Below, piece after piece: positions 54,260 through 63,715 of a stretch of 64,000 nt of DNA (position 1 is the first letter of the stretch; every line of letters begins with the position of its first letter). The notes beneath the pieces are model-generated. The model was not told where the DNA came from. It saw only the letters and a program-made list of their open reading frames with translations, and searched no databases. This DNA is from Pseudomonas saponiphila (GTDB lineage: Bacteria > Pseudomonadota > Gammaproteobacteria > Pseudomonadales > Pseudomonadaceae). Made by a program: the position numbers and the translations under genes. Where the stretch lies: positions 2,209,411-2,273,410 of the forward strand of contig NZ_FNTJ01000002.1 of assembly GCF_900105185.1 (NCBI RefSeq), given 5' to 3'.

Positions 54260-55402
54260 ATGAAGAAAGACCTGAACAAACCCTATGTCGCGCCGATGGT
54301 GTTCTGGCTGGCCGTGGTCTGTGTCCTGCTGTTGCTGTATGGCCTGGGGCCGGCAGAGGTGCCGGAACTGATCTATCTGTCCCTGGCACCGCTGTACCTG
54401 CTGGTGGCTTTCGCCTTCATGTATTACTTCTTCTGCTGGAGCCTGATCTCGGTGTTCCGCCTGGGCGAGATCGGCTGGAAGAAGGTCGACTACGGCTGGC
54501 TGCTGCTGGCTTCCCTGGCGTTGATCAGCGCCACCCAGGCGGTCCGGGTGGACTGGTTCCAGAGCGACTATCAGTGGGCGCAAAGCGAGCAGGCCGGCTT
54601 GCAGCGCAGGGTGCTGGCCGAGATCGACGACATGCTCGGCAGCGCTCATTGTCAGGCCGCACTTGAGCTGCATGAGCCCCAGGATGCGGCCCAGGTCAGC
54701 AGCCTGTGCGAGCGCTTTGGCACGCTGGAACGCAGCGCCGACGGGCGTCCGTCGACCCTGGCGGTGAGCAAGGTGCAGCAGGCTCTGGATGACCTGCGTG
54801 GCGAATATTCGGCGCCCCTGGTGCAGCAATGGTTGCAGCGCCTGGGACAGACATTCGGGGAGTTGGAGCGCCAGCGCGCCGAGGTCCACCGCCTGCATGA
54901 GCTGACCCAGGTCAGCCAGGCCGAACGGCTCTACGGCTATGGCGCCCCCCTGTTACTGGTAATTGCCCTGGCCTTGCGCGCCTCCAAGGTGACGGGCGAG
55001 GTGCTGCTCAAGGCGCCCCGGCGCCGCCGGCTGTGGCTGATCGTCAACCGACGCGTGGTGCTCGATGGCCTGGGCTTTGTCCGCGGCGCCCGGGCGCGAC
55101 TGGACGAAGCCCTGAGGAACTGGCGCGTGGCCCGTTGGGGCGTGGTGCACCTGTCCTGTGACTTCATCGCCGCGGCCAGTCCCCAGGACACCCCGGTGGC
55201 GGTGGCCCCGGGTTTCTATGAAAACGAATTCCGGCTCGAGACCCTGGCCGGGTTCGATGGCAGCGAGTTCGTGCAGTGGGCCGCCACTCAGACCATCGAC
55301 ATCCTGTACCTGGTCGGCGAAACCGATCAGGGCCTGATCGAGCGGCTGCGGCGCTGGGGCGAGGCGCTGAACATCGAGGTATTGGTCCGCGAGCGCATCT
55401 GA
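54260..55402 (+). CDS. Uncharacterised multi-pass membrane protein
   Basis: A 380-residue protein that I cannot assign. Three hydrophobic segments near the N-terminus (about 13-31, 37-65 and 75-92), a helical, charged soluble region (100-225), another hydrophobic segment (about 228-245, LLLVIALALRASKV) and a C-terminal soluble domain (250-380) ending in TIDILYLVGETDQGLIERLRRW. The layout suggests a periplasmic helical loop and a cytoplasmic output domain. It converges with the LysR gene, the two stops being 8 bp apart. Confidence 0.75.
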   Translation: MKKDLNKPYVAPMVFWLAVVCVLLLLYGLGPAEVPELIYLSLAPLYLLVAFAFMYYFFCWSLISVFRLGEIGWKKVDYGWLLLASLALISATQAVRVDWFQSDYQWAQSEQAGLQRRVLAEIDDMLGSAHCQAALELHEPQDAAQVSSLCERFGTLERSADGRPSTLAVSKVQQALDDLRGEYSAPLVQQWLQRLGQTFGELERQRAEVHRLHELTQVSQAERLYGYGAPLLLVIALALRASKVTGEVLLKAPRRRRLWLIVNRRVVLDGLGFVRGARARLDEALRNWRVARWGVVHLSCDFIAAASPQDTPVAVAPGFYENEFRLETLAGFDGSEFVQWAATQTIDILYLVGETDQGLIERLRRWGEALNIEVLVRERI

Positions 55403-55410
55403 GGCGTGTT

Positions 55411-56295
55411 TCAGAGGTGCTCCAGCAACTGCTCCACGTACTCGACAAAGGCCCGGGCCTTGGCACTCACCAGGCGCCCGCCGGGAAACACCGCCCACAG
55501 TTGCTGCTGTGGCAGCTGCCAGTCGGTCAGCAGCGCCTTGACCGCGCCGCTGGCCAGCTCCGGGGCGAACATCCATTGCGAGGCGGTCGTCAGGCCCTGA
55601 TGCGCCAGGACTGCCGCACGCAAGCCTTCTGCGGCATTCACCCGAATCCTGCCGCTGACGCTCACTTGCTGCTCCTGGTCGCCCTGGAAAAAGCGCCAGA
55701 GATGGCCGGGCCCCCGGTTGTAGATCAGGGCCTGGTGTTCGCTCAGATCGGCCGGATGCCGAGGCTCGCCGTGTGTGGCCAGGTATTCCGGGGTGGCCAG
55801 CAGCAGGCGAGGGCATTCGGCGATTTTGCGCGCGGTGAGGGTCGAGTCGGCCAGGCTGCCCATGCGCAGCGCCACATCCACCCCGGCTTCCACCAGATTG
55901 ATGTGCTGATCGTCCAGCACCACGTCGATCTGCAGCCCGGGATGACGATCGAGAAAGGCCCCCAGGTGGGGCACGATGTGCATGCGGGCGAAGGTCACCG
56001 CGGCGCCGACGCGCAGGGTGCCATGCAATGCCGCAGCCGACCCGCGGGCGGCGTTTTCCGCCTCGCAGGCCTCTTCCAGGGTGCGCCGCGCCCGTTCGAA
56101 ATAGGCCAGGCCGGCCTCGGTGGGGGTCAGGCCGCGGGTGGAGCGCAACAACAGCCGCACCTGCAGATGGGCCTCCAGTTGGGCAATGCTTTTCGATACG
56201 GCAGGCTGGCCCAGGTTCAGGCGTCGGGCGGCAGCGGAGAAGGACCCGCTTTCCACCACATGCACAAAGGTTTCCATCGCGGCTAGGCGGTCCAT
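55411..56295 (-). CDS. LysR-family transcriptional regulator
   Basis: A 294-residue LysR protein: N-terminal winged helix-turn-helix (AAMETFVHVVESGSFSAAARRLNLGQPAVSKSIAQLE), then the effector-binding domain (TLRVGAAVTFARMHIVPHL onward). The ATG at 56295 is chosen because AAGGA lies just before it; an in-frame ATG 11 codons earlier lacks one. It lies downstream of, and in the same direction as, the broken MFS gene, with 78 bp between. Disruption of that gene may affect its transcription if they share a promoter. Confidence 0.93.
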   Translation of the reverse strand: MDRLAAMETFVHVVESGSFSAAARRLNLGQPAVSKSIAQLEAHLQVRLLLRSTRGLTPTEAGLAYFERARRTLEEACEAENAARGSAAALHGTLRVGAAVTFARMHIVPHLGAFLDRHPGLQIDVVLDDQHINLVEAGVDVALRMGSLADSTLTARKIAECPRLLLATPEYLATHGEPRHPADLSEHQALIYNRGPGHLWRFFQGDQEQQVSVSGRIRVNAAEGLRAAVLAHQGLTTASQWMFAPELASGAVKALLTDWQLPQQQLWAVFPGGRLVSAKARAFVEYVEQLLEHL

Positions 56296-56373
56296 CGGTT
56301 GTCCTTGCAGGAGAGCGGGGGAGGGCACCCGGTAGCGGGCGCCGACACTATCACCGGATTCAGCCCGAGTTGC

Positions 56374-56754
56374 CTAGGCAGGCACTGCTCGGCGGTTGTC
56401 CGCCACCAGCAGAAAACGCAGCAGTGCCAGCAGAGGAAAGGCGCTGCCCACCAACGCCACGCCCAGCCAGCCACCGTGTTCGTACACCGCACTGGCAATC
56501 GATGAGCCGAAGGCGCCACCGATGAAGATGCTGGTCATGTACAGCGCGTTGAGGCGGCTGCGGCTATGGGCGTCCAGGGCATACACCGCCCGTTGCCCGA
56601 GCACCATGTTCATTTGCACGCAGAAGTCCAGGACCACCCCGGTCACTGCCAGGCCGATCACACTGTAGGCGGGATGGATCAGCGTCGGTACAAAGCTCAG
56701 GGCCGCCAGGAGCATGGCCAGCAGCGAGGCGATACGGGTGTGGCCGGCATCCGC
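56374..56754 (-). pseudogene. MFS transporter, 3' fragment (split by IS21 copy B)
   Basis: C-terminal about 125 residues of a major facilitator transporter with three hydrophobic helices (LLAALSFVPTLIHPAYSVIG; LYMTSIFIGGAFGSSIASAV; VALVGSAFPLLALLRFLLV). It continues the frame of the 5' fragment at 59396-60230: joining the halves across a single copy of the 7-bp duplication gives an uninterrupted protein of 402 residues (junction GRLADAGHTRIA). No native start remains, so this fragment is probably not made. Confidence 0.9.
56748..56754. repeat. Target-site duplication of IS21 copy B, left
   Basis: CATCCGC directly before the IS terminus at 56755; the same 7 bp occur at 59396-59402 directly after the other terminus. 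Confidence 0.9.
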
Positions 56755-56916
56755 TGCGGATTTCGGAGCACCGTGACCGGCCGTTTCGGTTGATCGTGAC
56801 CGGTCATTTCGCTAACGCGTGACCGCTCATTTCGGTAGCAACGTGACCGATTTTCCGCCTGTTCCGAAACAGGTGGTCACGGCTTACCGAAATCGCCGGT
56901 CACGACTTAGCGAAAG
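56755..56916. repeat. IstA-binding repeat array at the istA-proximal end of copy B
   Basis: Direct copies of TTTCG-N6/7-CGTGACCG begin at about 56761, 56784, 56807 and 56830 (23 bp apart). Two inverted copies follow at about 56874 and 56898. The far end (59350-59395) has two more. This asymmetric arrangement of sites is typical of IS21 ends. Confidence 0.75.
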
Positions 56917-56979
56917 CCTTCCCCTTCGTTGCGCATGACCTGATGCGCCGCCATCCTCGACCGATTTCGGGAGAGGAAG

Positions 56980-58665
56980 ATGGCGGCGCCGCGAGTAGCC
57001 ATGCGAAACATCAAAGAATGTCTGCGCCTCAAGTTTGAGGCCGGCTTGTCCCACGAGAAGATTGCCCGTGCCTTGCAGCTGTCCAAGGGCGTGGTTAGCA
57101 AGTACATCGCGGCGGCGCGGGTGGCCGGGCTGGACTGGCCGGCGCTGGTGGCCATGGACGAGGCCGCGCTGGCGGCCGCCTTGTTTGCACCGACGTCGAC
57201 GAACAAGCCGCGCGGTGAGCGAGTGCTGCCCGATGTGCTGAGCATCCACCGCGAGTTGCGACGCAAGGGCGTGACCTTGCAGCTGCTGTGGGAGGAATAT
57301 CTCGCCGCGCATGCGGGCCAGCCGACCTACCGCTACACCCAGTTCGTCGAGCACTACCGGCGCTACGCCCAGACGCTCAAACGTTCGATGCGTCAGCTGC
57401 ACCGTGCGGGCGAGAAGCTATTCATCGACTATGCCGGGCCGACGCTGCCGGTGGTCGACCCGGCCACCGGCGAAGTGCGCCGGGCGCACATCTTCGTCGC
57501 CGCCCTGGGCGCCTCGAATTACACCTATGCCTGCGCGACGCCAGGCGAAACCCAGGTGGACTGGCTGACCTCGCTGGGCCAGGCTCTGACCTACTTTGGC
57601 GGCGTGCCGGAAATGGTTGTGCCGGACAATCCGCGCGCCCTGGTCGCCCAGCCGGATCGCTACGAGCCGGGCCTGAACCGGGCCACGCTGGAGTGCGCGC
57701 GTCATTACCAGACGGTGATCCTGCCGGCACGGCCACGCAAGCCTCAGGACAAGGCCAAGGCCGAGGTGGCGGTGCAGGTGGTCGAGCGCTGGATCATGGC
57801 GCGGCTGCGCCATCGGCAGTTCTTCAGCCTGCATGCGCTTAACCAGGCCATCGCCGAGCTGCTGGAGGATCTGAATCGGCGCCCGTTCAAGCGGCTCGAT
57901 GGCTGCCGGCGCGACTGGTTCGAGCGCCTGGATCGCCCGGCCTTGCGAGCGCTGCCGGTGCATCCCTACGAGGTCGCCACCTTCAAGCGCTGCAAGGTCA
58001 GCATCGACTACCACATCGAGGTCAATGGCAGCTTCTACAGCGTGCCCTCCGCCCTGGCCCGGCAGAACGTGGACGTGCGACTGACGGCACACACCCTGGA
58101 AGTGCTGCATGGCAACCGGCGGGTGGCCAGCCACCTGCTGCTGGGGCGACGCGGCGCTTACAGTACCCAGCGCGAGCACATGCCCGCGGCGCACCAGGCG
58201 CATCGCGAATGGACGCCACAACGCCTGCTCGACTGGGGCGCGCGGATCGGCCCCTACACGCGCCAACTGATCGATCACCAACTGACCCACAAGCCGCACC
58301 CGGAGATGGGCTACCGCGCCTGCCTCGGCCTGCTCTCGCTGGCCCGGCGCTATGGCAATGCACGCCTGGAAGCCGCTGCCGAACGTGCCGTACACCTGCG
58401 CGCCTTCACCGGGCGCAGCGTGCGCAACCTGCTCCAGCAAGGCCTGGATCAACAGCCGCTGCCCCAGCGTGCCGCCGAAACGACCTTACCCGGCGACCAC
58501 GAGAACGTCCGTGGCGCCGACTACTACCAACCCCCGCAACAGGAGCTGTTCGATGATGCCGCAACACACCCTGAATCAACTGCACCAGCTACGCCTGGAC
58601 GGCATGGCCCGCGCCCTGGAAGAGCAATGGACGCTGCCGGCCAGCCACAGCCTGAGCTTCGATGA
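56980..58665 (+). CDS. istA: IS21-family transposase IstA (copy B)
   Basis: The 561-residue transposase is the same protein as in copy A, with complete helix-turn-helix and DDE residues (FIDYAG, VPDN, KAKAEV). The ATG at 56980 is preceded by GAGAGGAAG; ATG 57001 is the alternative. Its 3' end overlaps istB. Confidence 0.95.
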   Translation: MAAPRVAMRNIKECLRLKFEAGLSHEKIARALQLSKGVVSKYIAAARVAGLDWPALVAMDEAALAAALFAPTSTNKPRGERVLPDVLSIHRELRRKGVTLQLLWEEYLAAHAGQPTYRYTQFVEHYRRYAQTLKRSMRQLHRAGEKLFIDYAGPTLPVVDPATGEVRRAHIFVAALGASNYTYACATPGETQVDWLTSLGQALTYFGGVPEMVVPDNPRALVAQPDRYEPGLNRATLECARHYQTVILPARPRKPQDKAKAEVAVQVVERWIMARLRHRQFFSLHALNQAIAELLEDLNRRPFKRLDGCRRDWFERLDRPALRALPVHPYEVATFKRCKVSIDYHIEVNGSFYSVPSALARQNVDVRLTAHTLEVLHGNRRVASHLLLGRRGAYSTQREHMPAAHQAHREWTPQRLLDWGARIGPYTRQLIDHQLTHKPHPEMGYRACLGLLSLARRYGNARLEAAAERAVHLRAFTGRSVRNLLQQGLDQQPLPQRAAETTLPGDHENVRGADYYQPPQQELFDDAATHPESTAPATPGRHGPRPGRAMDAAGQPQPELR

Positions 58666-59302
58666 ACGCCTCGGCCTACTGCTCGACCGCGAACTGGCCT
58701 GGCGTGACAACCAGCGCCTGGTACGGCTGCGCAAGAAGGCCAAGCTCAAGTACGCCAACGCCTGCCTGGAAGATCTCGACCGCCGCACCGGACGCGCCCT
58801 GGACGAGCGTCTGATCGCCACCCTGGCCAGTGGCGACTGGATCCGCCAGCAGCACAACCTGCTGCTGACCGGCCCGACCGGTGCCGGCAAAACCTGGCTG
58901 GCCTGCGCCCTGGGCAACCAGGCCTGCCGCCAGGGCTATAGCACCCTGTACCTGCGCACCCCGCGCCTGCTGGAACAACTGCGCATCGCTCATGGCGACG
59001 GCAGCTTCGGCCGTACCCTGCAACAGCTGGCAAAGGTCGACGTCCTGGTGCTGGACGACTGGGCGCTAGCCCCGCTGGAGGAAGGAGCCCGGCATGACCT
59101 GCTGGAGGTGATCGACGACCGCGCTGGCAGCCGCTCCACCATCCTGACGAGCCAACTGCCCATCGAGCACTGGCACGGCTGGATCAACGACCCGACCCTG
59201 GCCGATGCCATCCTCGACCGCCTGGTGCACAACGCCTACCGACTGACGATGAAAGGCGAGTCGCTGCGCCGAAAAAAAGCCGAGGAACAAGCCGCATCGT
59301 GA
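58553..59302 (+). CDS. istB: IS21-family helper ATPase IstB (copy B)
   Basis: The 249-residue AAA+ helper is the same protein as in copy A, with Walker [10 protein letters not shown] and Walker B VLVLDDWA. The ATG at 58553 follows an AGGAG ribosome site; the open frame upstream to 58352 lies within istA. Confidence 0.94.
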   Translation: MMPQHTLNQLHQLRLDGMARALEEQWTLPASHSLSFDERLGLLLDRELAWRDNQRLVRLRKKAKLKYANACLEDLDRRTGRALDERLIATLASGDWIRQQHNLLLTGPTGAGKTWLACALGNQACRQGYSTLYLRTPRLLEQLRIAHGDGSFGRTLQQLAKVDVLVLDDWALAPLEEGARHDLLEVIDDRAGSRSTILTSQLPIEHWHGWINDPTLADAILDRLVHNAYRLTMKGESLRRKKAEEQAAS

Positions 59303-59395
59303 CCGATGCGATTACAATCCAGAACCCGCGCAACCGGGGTGGAAGCACCGGTCACGTATTAGCGAAACGCTCGGTCACGTTCACCGAAATCCGCA

Positions 59396-59402
59396 CATCC
59401 GC
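59396..59402. repeat. Target-site duplication of IS21 copy B, right
   Basis: CATCCGC directly after the IS terminus, matching 56748-56754. Confidence 0.9.
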
Positions 59403-60230
59403 CAGGCGTCCGCTGATGGGGGCGGCGATGGCACCGATGGCGCCCACCAGGGCGAAGATCGCGATCTGGCTCTGCGACAGGCCGTGCTGCCGTGCCAGCT
59501 CCAGGGGAGCCGCGGTCCAGAACAGGCTGAAGCTGGCGAACATGCAGCCCTGGTAGAAGGCCCGCTGGCGCAAGACCGGTTGCCGGCGCAGCAGGCCCCC
59601 CAGTGAGCGCAGCAGTTGGCCGTAGGTGGCGCTATGGGCCGGTTGGCGCTGGGGCATGGTCAGCATCAGGACCAGGCTGATGGCCGCCATCAGCACGGCG
59701 GCGGCAATGAACATCGCGCGCCAGCCAAACAGATCGGCCACCACGCTGGACACCGGACGGGCCAGGAGAATCCCCAGCAGCAGGCCGCCCATGATCCCGC
59801 CCACCACACGGCCGCGGGACTCTTCCGGGGCCAGGTGCGCAGCCAGGGGAATGAGGATCTGCACCGACACCGAGCTGAAGCCGATCAGCAGCGACACCAG
59901 GAGAAAGACGTTGGGCTGCTGGGTCCAGGCCGCTCCCAGCAGGCTGGCGATGGCTACCAGGGTGGTGATCACCATCAGACGGCGGTTTTCCAGCAAGTCT
60001 CCCAGGGGCACCAGGAAGAACAGGCCCAGGGCATAGCCGATCTGGGTCAGGGACACGATCAGGCTGGCCAGGGAGCTGGACAGGCCGAGGTCCGGGGCGA
60101 TCAGCTCGATGATGGGTTGTGCGTAGTAGATGTTGGCGACGATGGCGCCGCAGCAGAAGGCGAACAGCAGCACCATGCCTCGGGTCATTGTCACGCTGCG
60201 CAGGGGCAGCGCCTGGGTCGTTGAGCTCAT
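59396..60230 (-). pseudogene. MFS transporter, 5' fragment (split by IS21 copy B)
   Basis: The N-terminal 278 residues of a DHA-type major facilitator: about eight hydrophobic helices, with the motif A region GDLLENRRLMV between helices 2 and 3. Start at ATG 60230 after an AAGAGAA sequence. The frame runs into the IS, where it stops after about 11 foreign codons (ORF end 59352). The substrate is not predictable. The truncated product lacks the last third and is unlikely to work. Confidence 0.9.
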
Positions 60231-60486
60231 CGCAATTCTCTTGGCGGCGAAAAGATGGGGCAAGGTTAAGAGGCGGCGCGGTAACGCAGTAGAGAGGGTG
60301 GGGCAATAGCATTCATTCCTGAGGGGAATAAATGACCGATTCAGGGCGTTGCGCTGCCAGCCGGGACGGATGCCGCTGACGAGGGTTGATGATACATTTA
60401 CTTACATCTTGTTCGATAGCATGCTCATGTTCGCCATTTGCCCCGCAGTGGCCCGAGCCCCCTTTTCAATCGAGGAAATCCATCCC

Positions 60487-61116
60487 ATGAATCGGTCTTT
60501 GCGTGGTTGGTTGTGCGCCGCTCAGGGCGTTGTTCTGGCGTTCACCCTGGTGGGCGTTGAGGCCCGCGCCCAGGAGGCTCCGGGCATGCGCATGGGGGTG
60601 CGCGGCGAGATCACCGGGATCAGCGGCGACCTGGTGCGGGTGCATGTCAACAGCGGTGAAAGCGTCAGCGTCGAGCTGACGCCACAGACCCAGGTGCGCG
60701 GGGTGACCCTGGCCAACATCGAGGACATCAAGCCCGGCAGCTACATCGGGTCTGCGGCGATGCCCATGGCCGACGGTACGCTCAAGGCCCTGGAGGTGCA
60801 TGTCTTTCCCGCGCAGATGGCCGGCACCGGGGATGGTCATCGGCCCTTCGACCTGGCCAAGGGCAGCAGCATGACCAACGGCAGCGTCGGGGATCTGGTG
60901 GTGAGCAACGGCCGCACCCTGACCGTCAATTACAAGGGCGGGCAGCAGAGGATCCTGGTGCCGGACGATGTTCCCATCGTCAATCTCACCCCCGGAGATC
61001 GCAGCCTGCTCAAGGCTGGGGTCAAGGTGGTGATGTTCGTCACCCAGAGCGCCGACGGCAAACTCACCGCGCAGTCGATTTCCGCCGGCAAGGATGGGGT
61101 GGCTCCGCCCATGTAA
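60487..61116 (+). CDS. Secreted beta-rich protein of unknown function
   Basis: A 209-residue protein with a signal peptide (residues 1 to about 28, ending EARAQ). Two similar beta-type segments follow: VRGEITGISGDLVRVHVNSGESVSVELTP and a later half (GDLVVSNGRTLTVNYKGGQQRILVPDDVPI), looking like an internal duplication of an OB/SH3-like unit as in DUF5666-type proteins. A periplasmic location is inferred. The ATG at 60487 follows GAGGAAATC. The frame upstream is AT-rich and holds the probable promoter. Confidence 0.8.
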   Translation: MNRSLRGWLCAAQGVVLAFTLVGVEARAQEAPGMRMGVRGEITGISGDLVRVHVNSGESVSVELTPQTQVRGVTLANIEDIKPGSYIGSAAMPMADGTLKALEVHVFPAQMAGTGDGHRPFDLAKGSSMTNGSVGDLVVSNGRTLTVNYKGGQQRILVPDDVPIVNLTPGDRSLLKAGVKVVMFVTQSADGKLTAQSISAGKDGVAPPM

Positions 61117-61263
61117 GGCCGTTGTCTGCGGCGTGGAAGATTCCGCTCCGGCGCTGCGCTGCCCAGGCTTGCATTGCCAAATGTTGCAGCACGCGGGTTG
61201 CAGTGGAAGTCGCCAAAGCCTTGGTTTACGGTTTCTGGTCGTTCAATGCGCCGGGAGCACCTT

Positions 61264-61713
61264 ATGGAAAAGTCGACGTTCAACCCAGCCAGTGTGTTCA
61301 ATTCGCTGCAATACGGTTTCAGCCAGGCGGTGGAAGTGCGGGGCGGCCGACGCCTGCTGCTGTCCGGTCAGGTGGGGGTGGATGAGCAGGAGCGGACGGT
61401 CGGTCCCGGCCTGCGGGAGCAGACCGAGCAGGCCTTCGACAATATCGCAAGCGTCCTGGCCGCGGCGGGCGGCCAGATGGCGGATGTGGTGATGCTGCGG
61501 ATCTACATCGCCGAAGCCGCCCGTGACCAGCAGGAACATATCAGCGCGGTGCTGCTGGAGCGCTTTGCCAGCCAGCCGCCGGCGTCTTCGTGGATAATCG
61601 TCAGCGGCTTGTCCTTGCCCGAGTGGCTGATCGAAGTCGAGGCCGAGGCGGTGCTGGAGGAGCAGCATCAAGTGGCCACGGCGGCGTTGTTCAACTCGGC
61701 CCGCGCGCTTTGA
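61264..61713 (+). CDS. RidA/YjgF-family protein
   Basis: A 149-residue YjgF/YER057c/UK114 family protein (SQAVEVRGGRRLLLSGQVGVDE, TEQAFDNIASVLAAAGGQMADVVMLRIYI, IEVEAEAVL). Canonical RidA proteins deaminate reactive enamines and keep an arginine near residue 105; here that region reads SSWIIVSGLSLPEWLIEVEA, without the Arg, so it belongs to another subgroup whose reaction is unknown. GGGAGCA ribosome site before the ATG. Confidence 0.9.
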   Translation: MEKSTFNPASVFNSLQYGFSQAVEVRGGRRLLLSGQVGVDEQERTVGPGLREQTEQAFDNIASVLAAAGGQMADVVMLRIYIAEAARDQQEHISAVLLERFASQPPASSWIIVSGLSLPEWLIEVEAEAVLEEQHQVATAALFNSARAL

Positions 61714-61730
61714 ACGGACTGGAAGGGCAT

Positions 61731-61760
61731 AAAAAAAGCGACCGCCAGGGTCGCTTTTTT
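61731..61760. terminator. Bidirectional terminator between the RidA-like gene and sbp
   Basis: A-run, stem GCGACC/GGTCGC with loop GCCAG, and a T-run: AAAAAAAGCGACC and GGTCGCTTTTTT. Works for both convergent genes. Confidence 0.9.
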
Positions 61761-61777
61761 CATTCACCCGCGAGGGG

Positions 61778-62778
61778 TCATTTGGCGTTGGTGTAGATCT
61801 GGTCGAAGATCCGCCGTCGTTGAAGTGGGTCTTCTGCACGCTGCGCCAGTCGCCGAAGGTCTTCTCCACCGAGAGGAAGTCGACTTTCGGGAAGCGGTCG
61901 GTGTACTTGGCCAGCACCTTCGGGTCCCGTGGGCGCAGGTAGTTGTTGGCGGCGATTTCCTGGCCTTCCGGCGACCACAGGTACTTCAGGTATTCCTCGG
62001 CTGCGGCGCGGCTGCCTTTCTTTTCCACCACCTTGTCCACCACCGATACCGGCGGCTCGGCTTCGGCGGACACGCTTGGGTAGATCACCTCGAACTGATC
62101 GCGGCCGAATTCGCGGGCAATCATTTCCGCTTCGTTCTCGAAAGTCACCAGCACGTCGCCGATCTGGTTGGTCATGAAGGTGGTGGTGGCGGCGCGGCCA
62201 CCGGTGTCGAGCACTGGCGCCTGCTTGAACAGCTTGCCGACGAAGTCCTTGGCCTTGTTCTCGTCGCCGCCGTTCTTCAGCACATAACCCCAGGCCGAGA
62301 GGTAGGTGTAGCGGCCGTTACCCGAGGTCTTGGGGTTGGGCACTATCACTTGCACGCCATCCTTGAGCAGGTCCGGCCAGTCTTTCAGGGCCTTGGGGTT
62401 GCCCTTGCGTACGATGAACACGGTGGCCGAGGTGAAGGGCGCGCTGTTGTTCGGCAGGCGGGTCACCCAGTTGTCCGGCACCAGCTGGCCGTTGTCCGCC
62501 AGGGCGTTGATGTCGGTGGCCATGTTCATGGTGATGACATCCGCCGGCAGGCCGTCGATCACCGAGCGCGCCTGTTTGCTGGAGCCGCCGAAGGACATCT
62601 GCAGGGTGATGTTTTCGTTGTGCTCGGCTTTCCAGTGTTTCTGGAAGGCGGCGTTGTAGTCCTTGTAGAAGTCGCGCATCACGTCGTAGGACACGTTGAG
62701 CAGGGTGGGTGCGGCCTGGGCGGCGCTGCCCAGGGCCAGGCCGGCCGCCAGAAGCGAAGCGCTGAAGAATTTTTTCAC
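61778..62778 (-). CDS. sbp: Periplasmic sulfate-binding protein, frameshifted near its 3' end
   Basis: A sulfate ABC transporter substrate-binding protein: signal peptide (1-22), then LLNVSYDVMRDFYKDYN, SFGGSSKQARSVIDGLPADV and SAWGYVLKNGG. The first about 322 residues are normal. A one-base deletion near 61811 turns the expected NDGGIFDQIYTNAK end into another frame, so the ORF reads on to 61243 (511 residues), through the terminator and antisense to the RidA-like gene. The native TGA is at 61778-61780. It could be a real mutation affecting the last nine residues or a sequencing error. Confidence 0.88.
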
Positions 62779-62868
62779 TGCACATTCCTTTTGTTCGAGA
62801 GTGAAGGCAATTTGCCGCCGACTATAGCCGGGGCGCTATATCTCTTTAAAGATTAAAAAGAACTTTGC

Positions 62869-63694
62869 TTATTCCAGTTTCCTGAACAGCGCGTTACCGC
62901 AGCGCGAGCAGAAGGCCGCCGACGGTTCATGGCTGTTCTTGCGGCACACCGGGCAGTCATGCTTGAGCTGTTCGCCACGCATGGCGCTGGCCAGTTCCGC
63001 GGTGAAGGATCCCGGTGGGCACGGGCGATGATCGAGTAACCGGTGATCTCACCATCGACGAGATCATCTGGCCGATCACGGTCTTGGGCACGATATCGCC
63101 ATAACCCACGGTGGTCAGGGTGACGATGGCCCAGTAGATGCCCTTGGGGATACTGGTGAAGCCATGCTCCGGGCCTTCGACCACGTACATCAGGGTGCCG
63201 AATACCGTGACCAGGGTGCAGACGCTGAGCAGGAACACCAGGATCTTCTGTTTGCTGCCGCGCAGGGCGTCCAGCAGGTAGTGGGCCTGTTTCAGGTAGG
63301 GCGCCAGCTTGAGCACGCGGAAGATCCGCAGCATGCGGATGATACGGATGATCAGCAGGTACTGGGCGTCGCTGTAGTACAGGGCGAGGATGCCGGGGAC
63401 GATCGCCAGCAGGTCCACCAGGCCATAGAAGCTGAAGGCGTAGCGCAGCGGCTTGGGCGAGCAGTACAGGCGCAGCCCGTACTCGATGGCGAAGATCAGG
63501 GTGAAGCCCCATTCGATGTAGGCCAGGACGTTGGCGTAGTTGCTGTGGACCTCGTCGATGCTGTCGAGGATCACGATCACCAGGCTGGCGAGGATGATCA
63601 GCAGCAGGGTGGTGTCGAAGCGTCTTCCGGCCACCGTATCGGTCTGGAAGATCATCACGTAGAGGCGCTGGCGCCAGTTGTCGCGGTTACCCAT
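62869..63694 (-). pseudogene. Voltage-gated potassium channel with frameshifts
   Basis: A Kv-type six-helix channel: S1-S4 with an Arg-rich voltage sensor (LLIIRIIRMLRIFRVLK), the selectivity filter TLTTVGYGDIVPK and the beginning of S6. After QMISSMV the frame breaks. Comparing the three frames, one base appears missing near 63048, one extra near 63024 and one extra near 63005. With these undone the protein continues through GYSIIAVPTGILTAELA to a C-terminal zinc ribbon (CPVC...CSRC) and stops at 62869. As written, the product ends at 62957 after scrambled residues. Confidence 0.85.
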
Positions 63695-63715
63695 GGAAGT
63701 CGCCTGAATCGAAGA

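Larger units (their letters stand above)
56755..59395 (+). mobile_element. IS21-family insertion sequence, copy B (2,641 bp)
   Basis: Termini TGCGGATTTCGG (56755) and CCGAAATCCGCA (ending 59395), flanked by the 7-bp duplication CATCCGC. It carries complete istA and istB in the same order as copy A but in opposite orientation. The translated proteins of the two copies are identical, pointing to recent transposition. It interrupts an MFS transporter gene. Confidence 0.97.

Noticed and set aside
2011-59395. A single large composite transposon made of the two IS21 copies
   Set aside because: The interior is conserved core flagellar, chemotaxis and ccm genes in normal Pseudomonas order, and the outer ends share no target duplication (CAATAAC versus CATCCGC).
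61243-61777. C-terminal extension of the sulfate-binding protein as a genuine fusion domain
   Set aside because: The extension is the antisense of the RidA-like gene plus a terminator, entered only through a one-base deletion.
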